Below are positions 46,264-55,926 of a DNA stretch of 64,000 nt, one piece after another. A program made the translations under genes and the position numbers. The stretch's first letter is position 1, and every line of letters begins with the position of its first letter. Source of the stretch: Sphingobium yanoikuyae (GTDB taxonomy: Bacteria; Pseudomonadota; Alphaproteobacteria; Sphingomonadales; Sphingomonadaceae); NCBI RefSeq assembly GCF_013001025.1, contig NZ_CP053021.1:4106001-4170000 (forward strand), given 5' to 3'. The notes beneath the pieces were generated by a model. It was given only the letters and a program-made list of their open reading frames with translations, was not told the origin of the DNA and did not search any database.

Positions 46264-47535
46264 ATGGCCGAAAATTCCCCCATGGGCGCGCAGCCTGCCG
46301 CAAAGGATATTCATTTCCGCGAGTTCGTGCTGCTGTGTGCGTGCCTGATGGCGATGAACGCGCTGTCAATCGACCCGATGCTACCGGCCCTGCCCGATAT
46401 CGGCCGCGACCTGTATATCGCCAACCCCAATGACCGGCAGCTGATCATCAGCTTCTATTTCATGGGGCTGGGCGTAGGATCGCTGCTGTTCGGCGTGCTG
46501 TCCGACCAGTTCGGGCGCAAGAAGGTGCTGGGCGGGGCGATGATATTGTTCATCCTGTCCTCGATCGCCTGTGCCGGGGCGCACAGCTTCACCATGTTGC
46601 TGATCGCGCGCACCAGCGCCGGCTTCTTTGCCGGGGCGAGCCGCGTCATCACCGTCGGCATCATCCGCGACCGGTTCAAGGGCGACGCGATGGCGCGGGT
46701 CATGTCGCTGATCTTCGCGGTGTTCATGCTGATCCCGGTGATGGCGCCCAGTTTCGGCCAGGCGATATTGTGGATCGCGCCGTGGCGCTGGATCTTCTGG
46801 GTGCTGGCGATCCTGGCGACCGCGATCCTGGGCTGGATGGCGATCCGCCTGCCCGAGACGCTGCATCCCGACAATCGCATCCGCATCAACCCGCGCACCA
46901 TCCTCCAGACGGTCGGCACGATCTTCCGCACGCGCAGCTCGATCGGTTACATGCTGGCGAGCGGCGTGGTGATGAGCGGCCTCATTGGCTTCATCCTGTC
47001 GGTGCAGCAGATCTTCTTCGACGTGTTCCATGCGCAGAAGATCTTCCCCCTCGCCTTTGCGACGATCGCCGGCAGCATGGGGATCGGCAGCCTAGTCAAC
47101 AGCCGGCTTGTCTCGCGCTTCGGTGCGCGGCGGCTGAGCCAGAGCGCACTGATCGCCTTCATCCTGATCGCGGCGGTGCATCTGGCGGTGATCCTGGCCG
47201 GACAGGAAACGATCGTCACCTTCATGGTCCTGCAGGCGATGACGATGATGACGGTGGCGTTCACCGCGTCCAATTTCAGCGCGATCTCGATGGAGCCCTT
47301 CTCCAAGGGAGCGGGCGTCGCCTCCTCCTTCCAGGCGTTCCTGACGACCGCGGTGTCGAGCGCGCTGGGCAGCCTGGTCGGTCGCGCCTTCGACGGGACC
47401 ACCCTGCCCTTCACGCTGGGGCTGCTGGTGTTCGGATCGGGATCATTGCTGATCGTCTTCTGGGCGGAGCGCGGAAAGCTGTTCACCCGGCCGCACCTCA
47501 ACGCGCTGCGCGAGGATTATGAGGCAATGCACTGA
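46264..47535 (+). CDS. MFS transporter, Bcr/CflA type
   Basis: 423 residues with twelve predicted helices. SIDPMLPALPDIGRDL in helix 1, LFGVLSDQFGRKKVL in the first cytoplasmic loop and RLPETLHPDNR after helix 6 are Bcr/CflA (drug:H+ antiporter, DHA1) signatures. It likely exports drugs or metabolites. ATG 46264 follows TAGG by a suitable distance; GTG at 46261 is an alternative. Confidence 0.9.
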   Translation: MAENSPMGAQPAAKDIHFREFVLLCACLMAMNALSIDPMLPALPDIGRDLYIANPNDRQLIISFYFMGLGVGSLLFGVLSDQFGRKKVLGGAMILFILSSIACAGAHSFTMLLIARTSAGFFAGASRVITVGIIRDRFKGDAMARVMSLIFAVFMLIPVMAPSFGQAILWIAPWRWIFWVLAILATAILGWMAIRLPETLHPDNRIRINPRTILQTVGTIFRTRSSIGYMLASGVVMSGLIGFILSVQQIFFDVFHAQKIFPLAFATIAGSMGIGSLVNSRLVSRFGARRLSQSALIAFILIAAVHLAVILAGQETIVTFMVLQAMTMMTVAFTASNFSAISMEPFSKGAGVASSFQAFLTTAVSSALGSLVGRAFDGTTLPFTLGLLVFGSGSLLIVFWAERGKLFTRPHLNALREDYEAMH

Positions 47536-47548
47536 TAGATGGATAAGG

Positions 47549-47579
47549 GGCCGGGCGCACCGATGCGATGCGCCCGGCC
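47549..47579. terminator. Shared hairpin between convergent MFS and TonB receptor genes
   Basis: GGCCGGGCGCA (47549-47559) is a perfect complement of TGCGCCCGGCC (47569-47579). It lies between the MFS stop (47535) and the receptor stop (47586). No strong T-run is present. Confidence 0.65.
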
Positions 47580-47585
47580 GGTTCG

Positions 47586-49754
47586 TCAGAAGCGCGTGCT
47601 GAGGCCCAGATTGATCGAGCGGCCCATGCCCGGCACCGGGCGCAGCGTGCCGGTCGCGCCATAATCGCCCAGTGACATGCCGCCGAGCGGCAGGTCATAG
47701 CCGGCGTCGAAGAGATTCTTCGCCTCGACCGTCAGCTTCAGCCCCTTGGCCCAAAGCGGCAACGTATAGCCGGCGCGCAAGTCGACCAGTGCATAGCCGC
47801 GCGTGCGCGGTTCGTTGCGGGTGGCGTCGACGCGATTCTTGTCGGCGACAAATTCGACATCCGCGCCCAGTTCCAGCGCGTCGATGCGATGGGCGAGGCC
47901 CATCTTCAGGTCGAGCGGCATCTGGCGATAGAGCGGGCCGCCATCCGACAGATTGCGGCCATGGACATAAGCAGCGCTGGCGGTGAAGCTGGTTTCGGCA
48001 TGGGCGCTGCGCTGGAGCGGCACGCTGGCGCTGACATCGACGCCGTAAAATTCAGCATCCTGATTGGCGAATTGCAGCTGCACGAAGCCGCTGGGCATGC
48101 CCATCATGTCGGTCAGATCCTGAAGATGGACCGCGTCGATATAGTCGTTCACGCGGGTATAATAGGGCGAGATCTTCAGCGTCGCCCCGCCCTTCGCGGT
48201 CAGACGCAGCGCGGCGCTGACGGTGTCGGCCTGTTCCGACTTGAGGTCGAGATTGCCGACATAGCCATTGCCGTCGCCATACCAGCCGATCATCTGGCTG
48301 GCCATCGCACCCCGGCCCCAGGCATAGCGTTCGTAGAGATTGGGCGCGCGGCTCTTGTGGGCATAGCCCAGTTCAAAGGCGAGCAGGTCGGACGCCTGCC
48401 AGCTCGCCAGTGCGGTCGCGCTCCAGTTGTTGTCGGTGCGGCGATGGCTGCGCGCATTGAAGGCTTCGGCCGCCATGGAGTCCGCCATGTTCATCATGCC
48501 GGTGCCATAGGGCTGGACGTCGCCCGTATTCATCCGCACCCGATCGAAGCGCGCGCCGATCGAGGTGGAGAGCCGATCGGTCCAGTGCGATTCCCATTCG
48601 CCGAACAGGCCCAGCCGGTCGCGCCGGCCATTGTTGATGTTGATATAGGGATTGGGGCCCATCATCATCGATCCGGCGACCGGCGGCCACCAGTCGTCCA
48701 TGCCCTGATGCTGATAATCGCCGCCCACGCGCAGCGTATCGTGCGGGCCGACCGGCAGGCTCAGCTTCATCGCCGAGGTGAAGCTGTGAATTTGCGTGTT
48801 CATCGGCATGGCGCCGGGCTGCTTGTCGGCGAGGAAGTCCATCCGATGGGCGGTGTCGCGATAGCCGACGCTGGCATCGACATCGCCCCAGGCGAAGGTG
48901 CCGCGATAGCGGCCGTTGAGGAACCAGGACCTGTTCGAGGTCATGTCCATATATTGGTTTGGGAAGCCCTCATAGGGCGAGAAATGATAGCCGCCCTTCA
49001 GCTCAAACAGGCCGAGACGGTTCTGAGCGGCGAGCGCCAGTTGATGGTCGGTCTTGGCATATTCGGTCGAACGCACCACGCCCCGGTTGCCGCCACCGTC
49101 ATAATTGTCGGACTGGGTGTAGGAGCCGCTATAGGTGGCGCTGATCCGCTTGCCCGCGACCGTCAGCGTGACGCCGCCGCCAAAAGCATCGCCATTGCGG
49201 CGATAGAAGCTGGAGGCCTCGCCCGTGACCAAGGTGCCGCCATCGACGGCGAAGCTCGGCATCGCGCTTTCGACGGCGATGATGCCGGCGATATTGTCGC
49301 CGCCCATGCTGACCGGCGAGACACCCGGCACCACCGCGATGCTGCCGACCGTCTGCGGATCGGTATAGGAAAGCGGCGTGTTCATGTCGTTGGGGCAGGC
49401 GATGTCGACCGGGATACCGTCAAGCGTGATGCGAATCCGCTGTTCGGTCAGGCCACGCAGCGCCGGCATGGAGGAAAAGCCGCCGCCGCCATTGGCCGCG
49501 ACGCCGGGCAGGCTGGCGAGGATGGCAGCGGTGTCGCTGCTCGACAGGGCCCGGCGGCGCAATGTGCCGCTACCGAGCCGGGCGCCGTTGAGCGGCGCGC
49601 TGCCGATATCGAGCGACGCTCCGTCGAAGCGGGTCTGGAGCGGCGGGGCCGCGTCATCGATGGTGGGGGTATCGGCCGGCAGGCTGTCCTGCGCGGCGAC
49701 ATGGGTGGGGAGCAATGCCAGCGATGCGGCGATTGCGACGAGAGATGTCTTCAT
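47586..49754 (-). CDS. TonB-dependent receptor, copper-receptor (OprC-like) type
   Basis: 722 residues with a signal peptide (...THVAAQ), a plug with LGSGTLRRRALSSSDTAAILASLPGV and a barrel ending in LGLSTRF. Cys120-x3-Met124 (CPNDM) matches the Cys-x3-Met copper site of Pseudomonas OprC, and the barrel is Met-rich (SMMMGP, GMMNMADSM, GAMPMN). A DUF2946 gene, a frequent neighbour of copper receptors, lies directly upstream on the same strand. Copper binding is inferred from these features. Confidence 0.88.
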   Translation of the reverse strand: MKTSLVAIAASLALLPTHVAAQDSLPADTPTIDDAAPPLQTRFDGASLDIGSAPLNGARLGSGTLRRRALSSSDTAAILASLPGVAANGGGGFSSMPALRGLTEQRIRITLDGIPVDIACPNDMNTPLSYTDPQTVGSIAVVPGVSPVSMGGDNIAGIIAVESAMPSFAVDGGTLVTGEASSFYRRNGDAFGGGVTLTVAGKRISATYSGSYTQSDNYDGGGNRGVVRSTEYAKTDHQLALAAQNRLGLFELKGGYHFSPYEGFPNQYMDMTSNRSWFLNGRYRGTFAWGDVDASVGYRDTAHRMDFLADKQPGAMPMNTQIHSFTSAMKLSLPVGPHDTLRVGGDYQHQGMDDWWPPVAGSMMMGPNPYININNGRRDRLGLFGEWESHWTDRLSTSIGARFDRVRMNTGDVQPYGTGMMNMADSMAAEAFNARSHRRTDNNWSATALASWQASDLLAFELGYAHKSRAPNLYERYAWGRGAMASQMIGWYGDGNGYVGNLDLKSEQADTVSAALRLTAKGGATLKISPYYTRVNDYIDAVHLQDLTDMMGMPSGFVQLQFANQDAEFYGVDVSASVPLQRSAHAETSFTASAAYVHGRNLSDGGPLYRQMPLDLKMGLAHRIDALELGADVEFVADKNRVDATRNEPRTRGYALVDLRAGYTLPLWAKGLKLTVEAKNLFDAGYDLPLGGMSLGDYGATGTLRPVPGMGRSINLGLSTRF

Positions 49755-49841
49755 CGGAAACCCTGTTTGCGCGCGCTTGCCTTCGCGGCAGGGGCGCTTG
49801 ATCTGAAAGAAAGGCCGCGCGGCTGCACGGCGATGGTCAGA

Positions 49842-50240
49842 TCAGGCGGGTGGTCCGCGCAAAGGGGGGCGCAGATGACCCGCGCGCACGAGCGCCGGCG
49901 GCCGCACCGGCGCGAAGCCGAGCAGCAGCGCGAAGGCGATCGCCAGCTCCAGGATCAGCGGATCAATGCCACCGAGCGAGGCCATGGAGAGAGCGCCATA
50001 GGGACATGTGCGCTTGGCCGCGTCGGCCGGCTGATGATCGGGATCGGCCTGCAACGGGACGATCAGTTGCGAGGCAGTACTGCCGATCGCGGCGTCATGG
50101 CAGAACTGGATGACCAGGGTGCGCTGCTGCTGCGCCAGCATGAAGCCACCGGGCAGCAAGGCCTTCATGCACAGCGCCAGCAGGACAAGCGCCAGCGCTT
50201 GCCCCCGATGCTGCTGAAGATAGACGCGCAGGCTCCCCAT
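49842..50240 (-). CDS. DUF2946-family membrane/exported protein
   Basis: 132 residues. An N-terminal hydrophobic segment (ALALVLLALCMKALLPGGFM) and another at about 98-115 flank a loop with FCHDAA and TCPYG, whose cysteines and histidines could bind copper. DUF2946 members are often linked with copper TonB receptors and copper resistance. The gene is 87 bp upstream of the receptor and probably shares its transcript. Confidence 0.8.
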   Translation of the reverse strand: MGSLRVYLQQHRGQALALVLLALCMKALLPGGFMLAQQQRTLVIQFCHDAAIGSTASQLIVPLQADPDHQPADAAKRTCPYGALSMASLGGIDPLILELAIAFALLLGFAPVRPPALVRAGHLRPPLRGPPA

Positions 50241-50323
50241 GGGGACGGCCTAGCCCGGCCCCCGCCGCCTGTCACCAAGACAAAAGGTCGCAGGGGTCGG
50301 GCCGGCAGCGGCACCCAAGAAAA

Positions 50324-50345
50324 AAGGGGCGGTTTCCCGCCCCTT
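50324..50345. terminator. Terminator at the end of the amino-acid permease gene
   Basis: AAGGGGCGG (50324-50332), a 4-nt loop and CCGCCCCTT (50337-50345). Read on the minus strand it is followed by TTTTTTCTTGG, so it should end transcripts of the permease gene at 50369. Confidence 0.85.
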
Positions 50346-50368
50346 CCTTCCATCGATCGTCAGGCCGA

Positions 50369-51934
50369 TCAGGCGTCCTGGCCGCCCGGCGTGTGCGCGC
50401 CCGGCAGCGGCGGCACCGGCTGGGGCGGGATGCCCGCGCCAGCCTCCGCCACATCGACCACGCCCCGGCCGACATGGCTGCGGCTGCGGCTATAGGCGAA
50501 ATAGACGATCAGGCCGAGCGTCGCCCAGCCGACGAACATCAGCTTGGTTTCGACGCCCAGGCTCCAGAAGAGATAGGCGCAGCCGGCGATGGCGATCGGC
50601 GCGGTGATGTAGATGGCCGGAGTGCGGAACGGACGCTTGCGGTCCGCATCGGTCTTGCGCAGGCGCATCACCGCGATCGACACGGCGGCGAAGGCGAAGA
50701 GCGTGCCCGAGTTGGAGATGTCCGCCAGAATGCCGACCGGGAAGAAGGCCGCGAACAGCGCCACGAAGATGCCGGTCAGGATGGTGATGACGTGCGGCGT
50801 CTTGTAGGTCGGATGCACCTTCGAGAAGAGTTCCGGCAGCAGGCCGTCGCGGCTCATGACGAAGAAGATGCGGGTCTGGCCGAACATCATCATCAGGATG
50901 ACCGAAGGCAGGGCCAGGCCGGCGGCGAGGCCGAGCAGGTTGCCGATCTGGGGCCAGCCGATTTCACGCAGGGTCCAGGCCAGCGCTTCCTTCGAGCAGG
51001 TGACGGCTTCGGTGCCGGCAGCGGCCAGGGCGGCGCACTGCTGCGACAGGGCGGTCGAACCGGGGGCGAGGACTTCGCCGGCCGGGCCATAGACCGGCTG
51101 TGCGCCGACGGTGCCGATCACGCCGGCGGCCACCAGCATGTAGAAGATGGTGCAGATGGCGAGCGAGCCAATCAGACCGATCGGCATGTTGCGCTGCGGA
51201 TTCTTGGTTTCCTCCGCTGCGGTCGAAACCGCGTCGAAGCCGACATAGGCGAAGAAGATCGAGGCGGCAGCGGCCGACACGCCCGAGAAGCCGAGCGGCA
51301 TGAACGGGGTGAAGCCCTTCATGTTCATGACCGGCACCGACAGGACGATGAACAGGGTCAGCGCCGACACCTTGATCGCGACCAGCACCGCGTTGACGGT
51401 GGCGCTTTCCTTGGTGCCGATGACCAGCAGCCAGGTGACGAGCGACGCGATCAGCATCGCCGGCAAATTGACCATGCCGCCATCGAACGGCCCGCGCGTC
51501 AGCAGATCGGGTATGTCGAGATGGAAGGTATGTTCAATGAGGCCGACCACATAGCCGGACCAGCCCACCGACACGGCGCCGGCGGCGACCGCATATTCGA
51601 GGATCAGCGCCCAGCCGACCATCCAGGCGATGAGTTCGCCCATCACAGCGTAGCTATAGGTATAGGCCGAACCCGAGACCGGGACCATGGCGGCCATTTC
51701 GGCATAGCAGAGCGCGGCGACCGCGCAGACGAAGCCGGCAATGACGAAGGAGAGCATCATGCCCGGCCCCGCCTTTTGCGCGGCTTCGGCCGTCAGCACG
51801 AAAATGCCGGTGCCGATGACGGCGCCGATGCCCAGCATGGTGAGTTGGAATGCGCCCAGTGAGCGATGCAGTGATTTTTTCTCTGCCGTCGCCAATATGG
51901 CGTCGAGAGGCTTAACGCGCCCGAAAATCATCAA
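50369..51934 (-). CDS. APC-superfamily amino-acid permease
   Basis: 521 residues with 12-14 transmembrane helices. The conserved GIGAVIGTGIFVLTAEAA near the N-terminus and FFAYVGFDAVSTAAEE in the middle are hallmarks of the cationic amino-acid transporter (CAT)-like APC group. A Pro-rich cytoplasmic tail (IPPQPVPPLPG) ends it. The substrate is not determinable; cationic or branched-chain amino acids are likely. It is divergent from pgeF, 149 bp away. Confidence 0.92.
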   Translation of the reverse strand: MMIFGRVKPLDAILATAEKKSLHRSLGAFQLTMLGIGAVIGTGIFVLTAEAAQKAGPGMMLSFVIAGFVCAVAALCYAEMAAMVPVSGSAYTYSYAVMGELIAWMVGWALILEYAVAAGAVSVGWSGYVVGLIEHTFHLDIPDLLTRGPFDGGMVNLPAMLIASLVTWLLVIGTKESATVNAVLVAIKVSALTLFIVLSVPVMNMKGFTPFMPLGFSGVSAAAASIFFAYVGFDAVSTAAEETKNPQRNMPIGLIGSLAICTIFYMLVAAGVIGTVGAQPVYGPAGEVLAPGSTALSQQCAALAAAGTEAVTCSKEALAWTLREIGWPQIGNLLGLAAGLALPSVILMMMFGQTRIFFVMSRDGLLPELFSKVHPTYKTPHVITILTGIFVALFAAFFPVGILADISNSGTLFAFAAVSIAVMRLRKTDADRKRPFRTPAIYITAPIAIAGCAYLFWSLGVETKLMFVGWATLGLIVYFAYSRSRSHVGRGVVDVAEAGAGIPPQPVPPLPGAHTPGGQDA

Positions 51935-52083
51935 TGAAACCCTTTATTGGAGTCTTCTGCCCGGGCGACGCGCAAGCCGCCCCCCCTTTTCTGTGGGACG
52001 GGAGACTATCGCCTAATCCGCCATGCGCAAGTATGTTGCGCTTCTGAGACATGCTTCTTCACTGAACGCGCGAAGGAAATTTT

Positions 52084-52845
52084 ATGATCGAGTTGCTGCG
52101 GGCGCCCGCGCTGGGCGATGTCCCGCATGGCTTTGCCGGACGACAGGGGGGCGTATCGACCGGGGTGTGCGCCGGTTTGAATGTCGGGCTGGGATCTGAG
52201 GACGACCGGCTGGCGATCCTGCGCAACCGCGATCTGGCGCGCGACGCGCTGCTGCCCGGCGCGACGCTGGTGACGGTGCGGCAGGTCCATTCGCCCGATG
52301 TGGTGACCGTGACCGCGCCGATCGCCGAGGATGAACGGCCCGAGGCGGATGCGATGGTGACGCGCACGCCGGGGCTGATCCTGGGCATATTGACCGCCGA
52401 CTGCGTGCCGGTGCTGTTCGCCGACCGGGAAGCCGGCGTGATCGGCGCGGCCCATGCCGGCTGGAAGGGCGCGATCAGCGGCGTCACCGACCGGACGATC
52501 GCGGCGATGGAGATGCTGGGCGCGACGCGTGCGGGCATTGCCTGCGCCATCGGCCCCTGCATCGGGCGTGCTTCCTATGAGGTGACTTTGGACTTTGCCG
52601 AACGGTTCGAGCGGGACGACGCGGACAATGCGCGATTCTTCAGCGCCGGGCGCGCCGGCCACTGCCAGTTTGACATTGCCGCCTATGTCGCGTCGCGGCT
52701 GCAGGCGGCGGGGATCGGCCGGATCAGCCTGCTGGACGAGGACACCTATAGCCAGGCCGATCGCTTCTTCAGCTATCGCCGGTCCTGCCATGCGCAGGAA
52801 AGCGATTATGGCCGGCAGATATCGATGATCGCCTTACCCAGCTGA
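52084..52845 (+). CDS. pgeF: Multi-copper polyphenol oxidase-like / purine nucleoside phosphorylase, YfiH family
   Basis: 253 residues. LTADCVPVLFADRE, AAHAGWKGAISGVTD and IGPCIGRASYEV give the catalytic Cys and His zinc site. The family was first named laccase but acts on purine nucleosides, and E. coli PgeF repairs misincorporated peptidoglycan precursors; the actual activity here is unproved. Start ATG 52084 follows AAGGAAAT. It is divergent from the permease. Confidence 0.9.
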   Translation: MIELLRAPALGDVPHGFAGRQGGVSTGVCAGLNVGLGSEDDRLAILRNRDLARDALLPGATLVTVRQVHSPDVVTVTAPIAEDERPEADAMVTRTPGLILGILTADCVPVLFADREAGVIGAAHAGWKGAISGVTDRTIAAMEMLGATRAGIACAIGPCIGRASYEVTLDFAERFERDDADNARFFSAGRAGHCQFDIAAYVASRLQAAGIGRISLLDEDTYSQADRFFSYRRSCHAQESDYGRQISMIALPS

Positions 52846-52899
52846 ACCCGGCTGAGGGGCTTCAAAAGCCGGACAGAGTAGCGCATGAGAGGGGCTGAC

Positions 52900-53685
52900 A
52901 TGACCAGTTCTTCCCAGACCCTGCCGGACGTCGGCGATGGCAGCCGCCTTTATCAGCAACTGGCCCGGCGGTTGCTCGCGGACCTGGCGGGTGGCCGCTA
53001 TGCCGTGGGCGACCGGCTGCCGCCCGAGCGCGAGCTGGCGATCGAGCATGATGTCAGCCGCCCGACCGTGCGCGAGGCGATCATCGCGCTGGAGGTGCAG
53101 GGACTGGTCGAGGTGCGGGTCGGATCGGGCGCCTATGTGGTGCGGATTCCCGGCGCCGATCGCCAGGCGACCGAGACGCCACGGTTCAGCATCACCGCCT
53201 TCGAACTGATGGAGGCGCGACTGGCGATCGAGGGCGAGGCGGCAGCGCTGGCGGCGCTCCATGCCCGGCCGGACGAACTGGACGAACTGGACCGGCTGGT
53301 CGCGCAGATCGCCAGCGAGAATCTGCGCGATGGCGATGCCTATGCGGTCGACCAGCAATTCCACATGCTGATCGCGCAGGCGACGCGCAACGCGGCGCTG
53401 GTCGACAGTGTCGCTCGGCTGTGGGAAATGCGGGCGAGCGCGCCGGAATCCCGGCTGCTGCTCGCCAAGGCCCGTGCCGCCAAGGTAACGCCGGTGGTCG
53501 AGGAACATCGCGTCATCGCCCAGGCGATCCGGGCGCGCGATCCGGCGGCGGCGCGGGCAGCGATGCGCGGCCATCTGGCGGCGGTGATCGACCATCTGCT
53601 GTTCGCGACCGAGGAGGCAGCGGTCGAGGAAGCGCGCAAGGCGGCGCAATCGACCCGCGCCCGCTTTGCCCCCGGCGCGGACTGA
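52900..53685 (+). CDS. GntR/FadR-family transcriptional regulator
   Basis: 261 residues. The winged-helix N-terminal domain includes RYAVGDRLPPERELA and SRPTVREAIIALEVQGLVEV, and the C-terminal FCD domain begins about residue 95. FCD regulators sense organic acids or sugar acids. I chose ATG 52900 because GAGAGGGGC lies just before it; the in-frame ATG at 52885 would add five residues. Immediately downstream is the oxidoreductase operon it probably controls. Confidence 0.92.
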   Translation: MTSSSQTLPDVGDGSRLYQQLARRLLADLAGGRYAVGDRLPPERELAIEHDVSRPTVREAIIALEVQGLVEVRVGSGAYVVRIPGADRQATETPRFSITAFELMEARLAIEGEAAALAALHARPDELDELDRLVAQIASENLRDGDAYAVDQQFHMLIAQATRNAALVDSVARLWEMRASAPESRLLLAKARAAKVTPVVEEHRVIAQAIRARDPAAARAAMRGHLAAVIDHLLFATEEAAVEEARKAAQSTRARFAPGAD

Positions 53686-53786
53686 TCCCGACAGGGCAAA
53701 TTGACAGCGATGATGACAGCACCGGGGCGATGCCCGCGGGCGATGGCCCGCGCCTGCTTGACCGGCTGAGCGACAAAAACTAAACA

Positions 53787-53804
53787 CCTGTTCAGTCAAA
53801 CAGG
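53787..53804. promoter_or_regulatory. Candidate operator ahead of the quinohaemoprotein operon
   Basis: CCTGTT (53787-53792) and AACAGG (53799-53804), a perfect 6-bp inverted repeat 6 bp apart, lies 35 bp before the operon start. Position and symmetry fit a binding site for a dimeric GntR regulator; this is inference. Confidence 0.4.
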
Positions 53805-53838
53805 CTTCGCGGCAAGCGGGCAGGACGGGAGAGAGCGG

Positions 53839-55926
53839 ATGCGGGGGACACGCGGGCTGTTTCTGGTGCGGACGGTGGCGGGACTTGCGCTGGCGGCGTC
53901 GGCCGCGGGGCTGGTGGCGCAGCAGGCGATGCAGACCGGCACGGGGGCCGACTGGCCGGGCGTCGGCGGCAGCGCCGACGAGAGCGGCTATAGCCAGCTG
54001 AGCGCGATCAACACCGCCAATATCCGCAAGCTGGGCCTGGCCTGGTCACTCGACCTGGAGGGCGAGGTATCGCTGGAGGCGACCCCGCTGGCGGTGAACG
54101 GCATCCTCTATTTCAGCGGCAGCTATGGCGCGGTCTATGCCGTCGACGGGGCGAGCGGCAGGCTGATCTGGAAATATGATCCGGAAATCTGGAAGGTCAA
54201 TCCGACCCGGCAGGCGATGGGCATGGGCGTCAATCGCGGTGTCGCTTACGATAATGGCCGCATCTTCATCGGCGTGCTCGATGGCCGACTGATCGCGCTG
54301 GATGCCAGGACCGGCGCGGTCGCCTGGAGCGTCAACACGCTGCCGCCCGGCACGATGCACAGCCTGACCGGCGCGCCGCGCACCTTCAACGGCAAGGTCA
54401 TCATCGGCAATGGCGGCGCCGACATCGGCCAGCGCGGCTTCGTCACCGCCTATGACCAGAAAACCGGGGCGCAGGTCTGGCGCTTCTGGACGGTGCCGGG
54501 CAGCCCGGAGCAGAATGCCGGCGACCCGGTGATGGAAATGGCGGCCAAGAGCTGGAACGGTTCCTACTGGAAGACCGGCACCGGCGGCACGGTGTGGAAC
54601 GGCATGACCTTCGACCCGGAGCTCAACCGCATCTATCTGGGCGTCGGCAATGCCGGCCCTTATGACCCGGAAAAGCGCAGTCCGGGCGGCGGCGACAATC
54701 TGTTCGTCGCCTCGATCGTCGCGCTGGATGCCGATAGCGGCCAATATATCTGGCATTATCAGCAGAACCCCCGCGAAAGCTGGGATTACAAGGCGACGGC
54801 CAACATGATCGCCGCGACCGTGACGATCGACGGCCGGCCGCGCCAAGTGCTGATGCAGCAGCCGACCAACGGCTTCTTCTATGTGCTGGACCGCGAGACC
54901 GGAAAACTCATCTCGGCCGAGAAGGTCGGCAAGGTGAGTTGGGCCAGCCATATCGACATGGCCACGGGACGCCCGGTGGAAACCGCCAACGTCCATTATC
55001 AGGACGGGCCGGTCGACATCTATCCCAGCACATTGGGCAGCCATAACTGGCAGGCGATGAGCTACAGCCCGCAGACGGGGCTGGCCTATATCCCCTATAT
55101 GCAGGCCGGCGCCCGCTACGCGAAGGCGGACAAGGGATTCCTGGCCAGCATCACCGGGGCCAGCGCTAGCTTCATTACGGAAAAGCGCGACAAGGACGAC
55201 CTGACCGGCGCGCTGCTGGCGTGGGACCCGGTGGCGCAGAAGGCACGCTGGCGCATGACGCGGCCCCATCTGTGGAATGGCGGGACGCTGGCGACGGCCG
55301 GCGGGCTGGTGTTCCAGGGGACGGCCGACGGCTATGTCCGCGCCCATGATGCGGCGAGCGGCAAGGAATTGTGGCGGTTCAATGCGGGGCTGGGGATCAT
55401 CGGCGCCCCGATGAGCTATGCCATCGGCGATACTCAATATGTGTCGCTGCTGGTCGGCTGGGGGGGCACCACGGCAGCGGCCAGCGAGATATTGAATGTC
55501 GGCTGGAAATATGGCGCCCAGCCCCGCCGCTTGCTGAGCTTCGCGATCGGCGGCAAGGCGCGGCTCGCCCCCTCCCCGCCGCGCGACATGGCGGTCCATG
55601 CGCTCGACGATCCCGGCATCGTGCTGGACGAAAAGGCGGTGGCCGCGGGCAAGGAGATGGGTTTCATCTGCGGCGCCTGCCACGGCATGGCGTTCAAGGG
55701 GGCCGGCGCACCGGGACCGGACCTGCGCGAATCCGCCCTGTCGCTGTCGGAGGAGAATTTCTACCAGGTGGTGCAGGAGGGCGCGCTGGCCGAACGGGGC
55801 ATGCCGCGCTTCCCGCTGGGCAAGGCGCAGATCCACAATATCTGGTCCTATCTGCGCGCCACCGCGCGCGAGGCGCTGGGCACGCGCAAGCCCGACACCG
55901 ACACGCCCACGGCGGCGCGCTTCTGA
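53839..55926 (+). CDS. PQQ-dependent alcohol dehydrogenase with C-terminal haem c (quinohaemoprotein)
   Basis: 695 residues. A signal peptide leads to an eight-bladed PQQ propeller and a C-terminal cytochrome c with C611-x2-C614-H615 (CGACH). GYSQLSAINTANIRKLGLAWS and the ENAGD...GGDNLF region are PQQ-ADH signatures. The catalytic Asp in SWDYKA lacks the extra Asp two residues on that marks lanthanide enzymes, so Ca2+ is likely. The vicinal cysteine pair usual before VNRG is absent: it reads AMGMGVNRG, and the only cysteines are those of the haem site. The stop overlaps the next start (TGATG). Confidence 0.88.
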   Translation: MRGTRGLFLVRTVAGLALAASAAGLVAQQAMQTGTGADWPGVGGSADESGYSQLSAINTANIRKLGLAWSLDLEGEVSLEATPLAVNGILYFSGSYGAVYAVDGASGRLIWKYDPEIWKVNPTRQAMGMGVNRGVAYDNGRIFIGVLDGRLIALDARTGAVAWSVNTLPPGTMHSLTGAPRTFNGKVIIGNGGADIGQRGFVTAYDQKTGAQVWRFWTVPGSPEQNAGDPVMEMAAKSWNGSYWKTGTGGTVWNGMTFDPELNRIYLGVGNAGPYDPEKRSPGGGDNLFVASIVALDADSGQYIWHYQQNPRESWDYKATANMIAATVTIDGRPRQVLMQQPTNGFFYVLDRETGKLISAEKVGKVSWASHIDMATGRPVETANVHYQDGPVDIYPSTLGSHNWQAMSYSPQTGLAYIPYMQAGARYAKADKGFLASITGASASFITEKRDKDDLTGALLAWDPVAQKARWRMTRPHLWNGGTLATAGGLVFQGTADGYVRAHDAASGKELWRFNAGLGIIGAPMSYAIGDTQYVSLLVGWGGTTAAASEILNVGWKYGAQPRRLLSFAIGGKARLAPSPPRDMAVHALDDPGIVLDEKAVAAGKEMGFICGACHGMAFKGAGAPGPDLRESALSLSEENFYQVVQEGALAERGMPRFPLGKAQIHNIWSYLRATAREALGTRKPDTDTPTAARF

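Noticed and set aside
48373..48690. Short open frames inside the copper-type receptor
   Set aside because: They overlap the clear receptor frame and lack ribosome binding sites.
52084..52845. Laccase
   Set aside because: YfiH/PgeF proteins lack the multicopper oxidase domains; the name comes from early misassignment.
53839..55926. A lanthanide-dependent (XoxF/PedH-type) alcohol dehydrogenase
   Set aside because: The extra Asp two residues after the catalytic Asp is missing (the motif is WDYKA).
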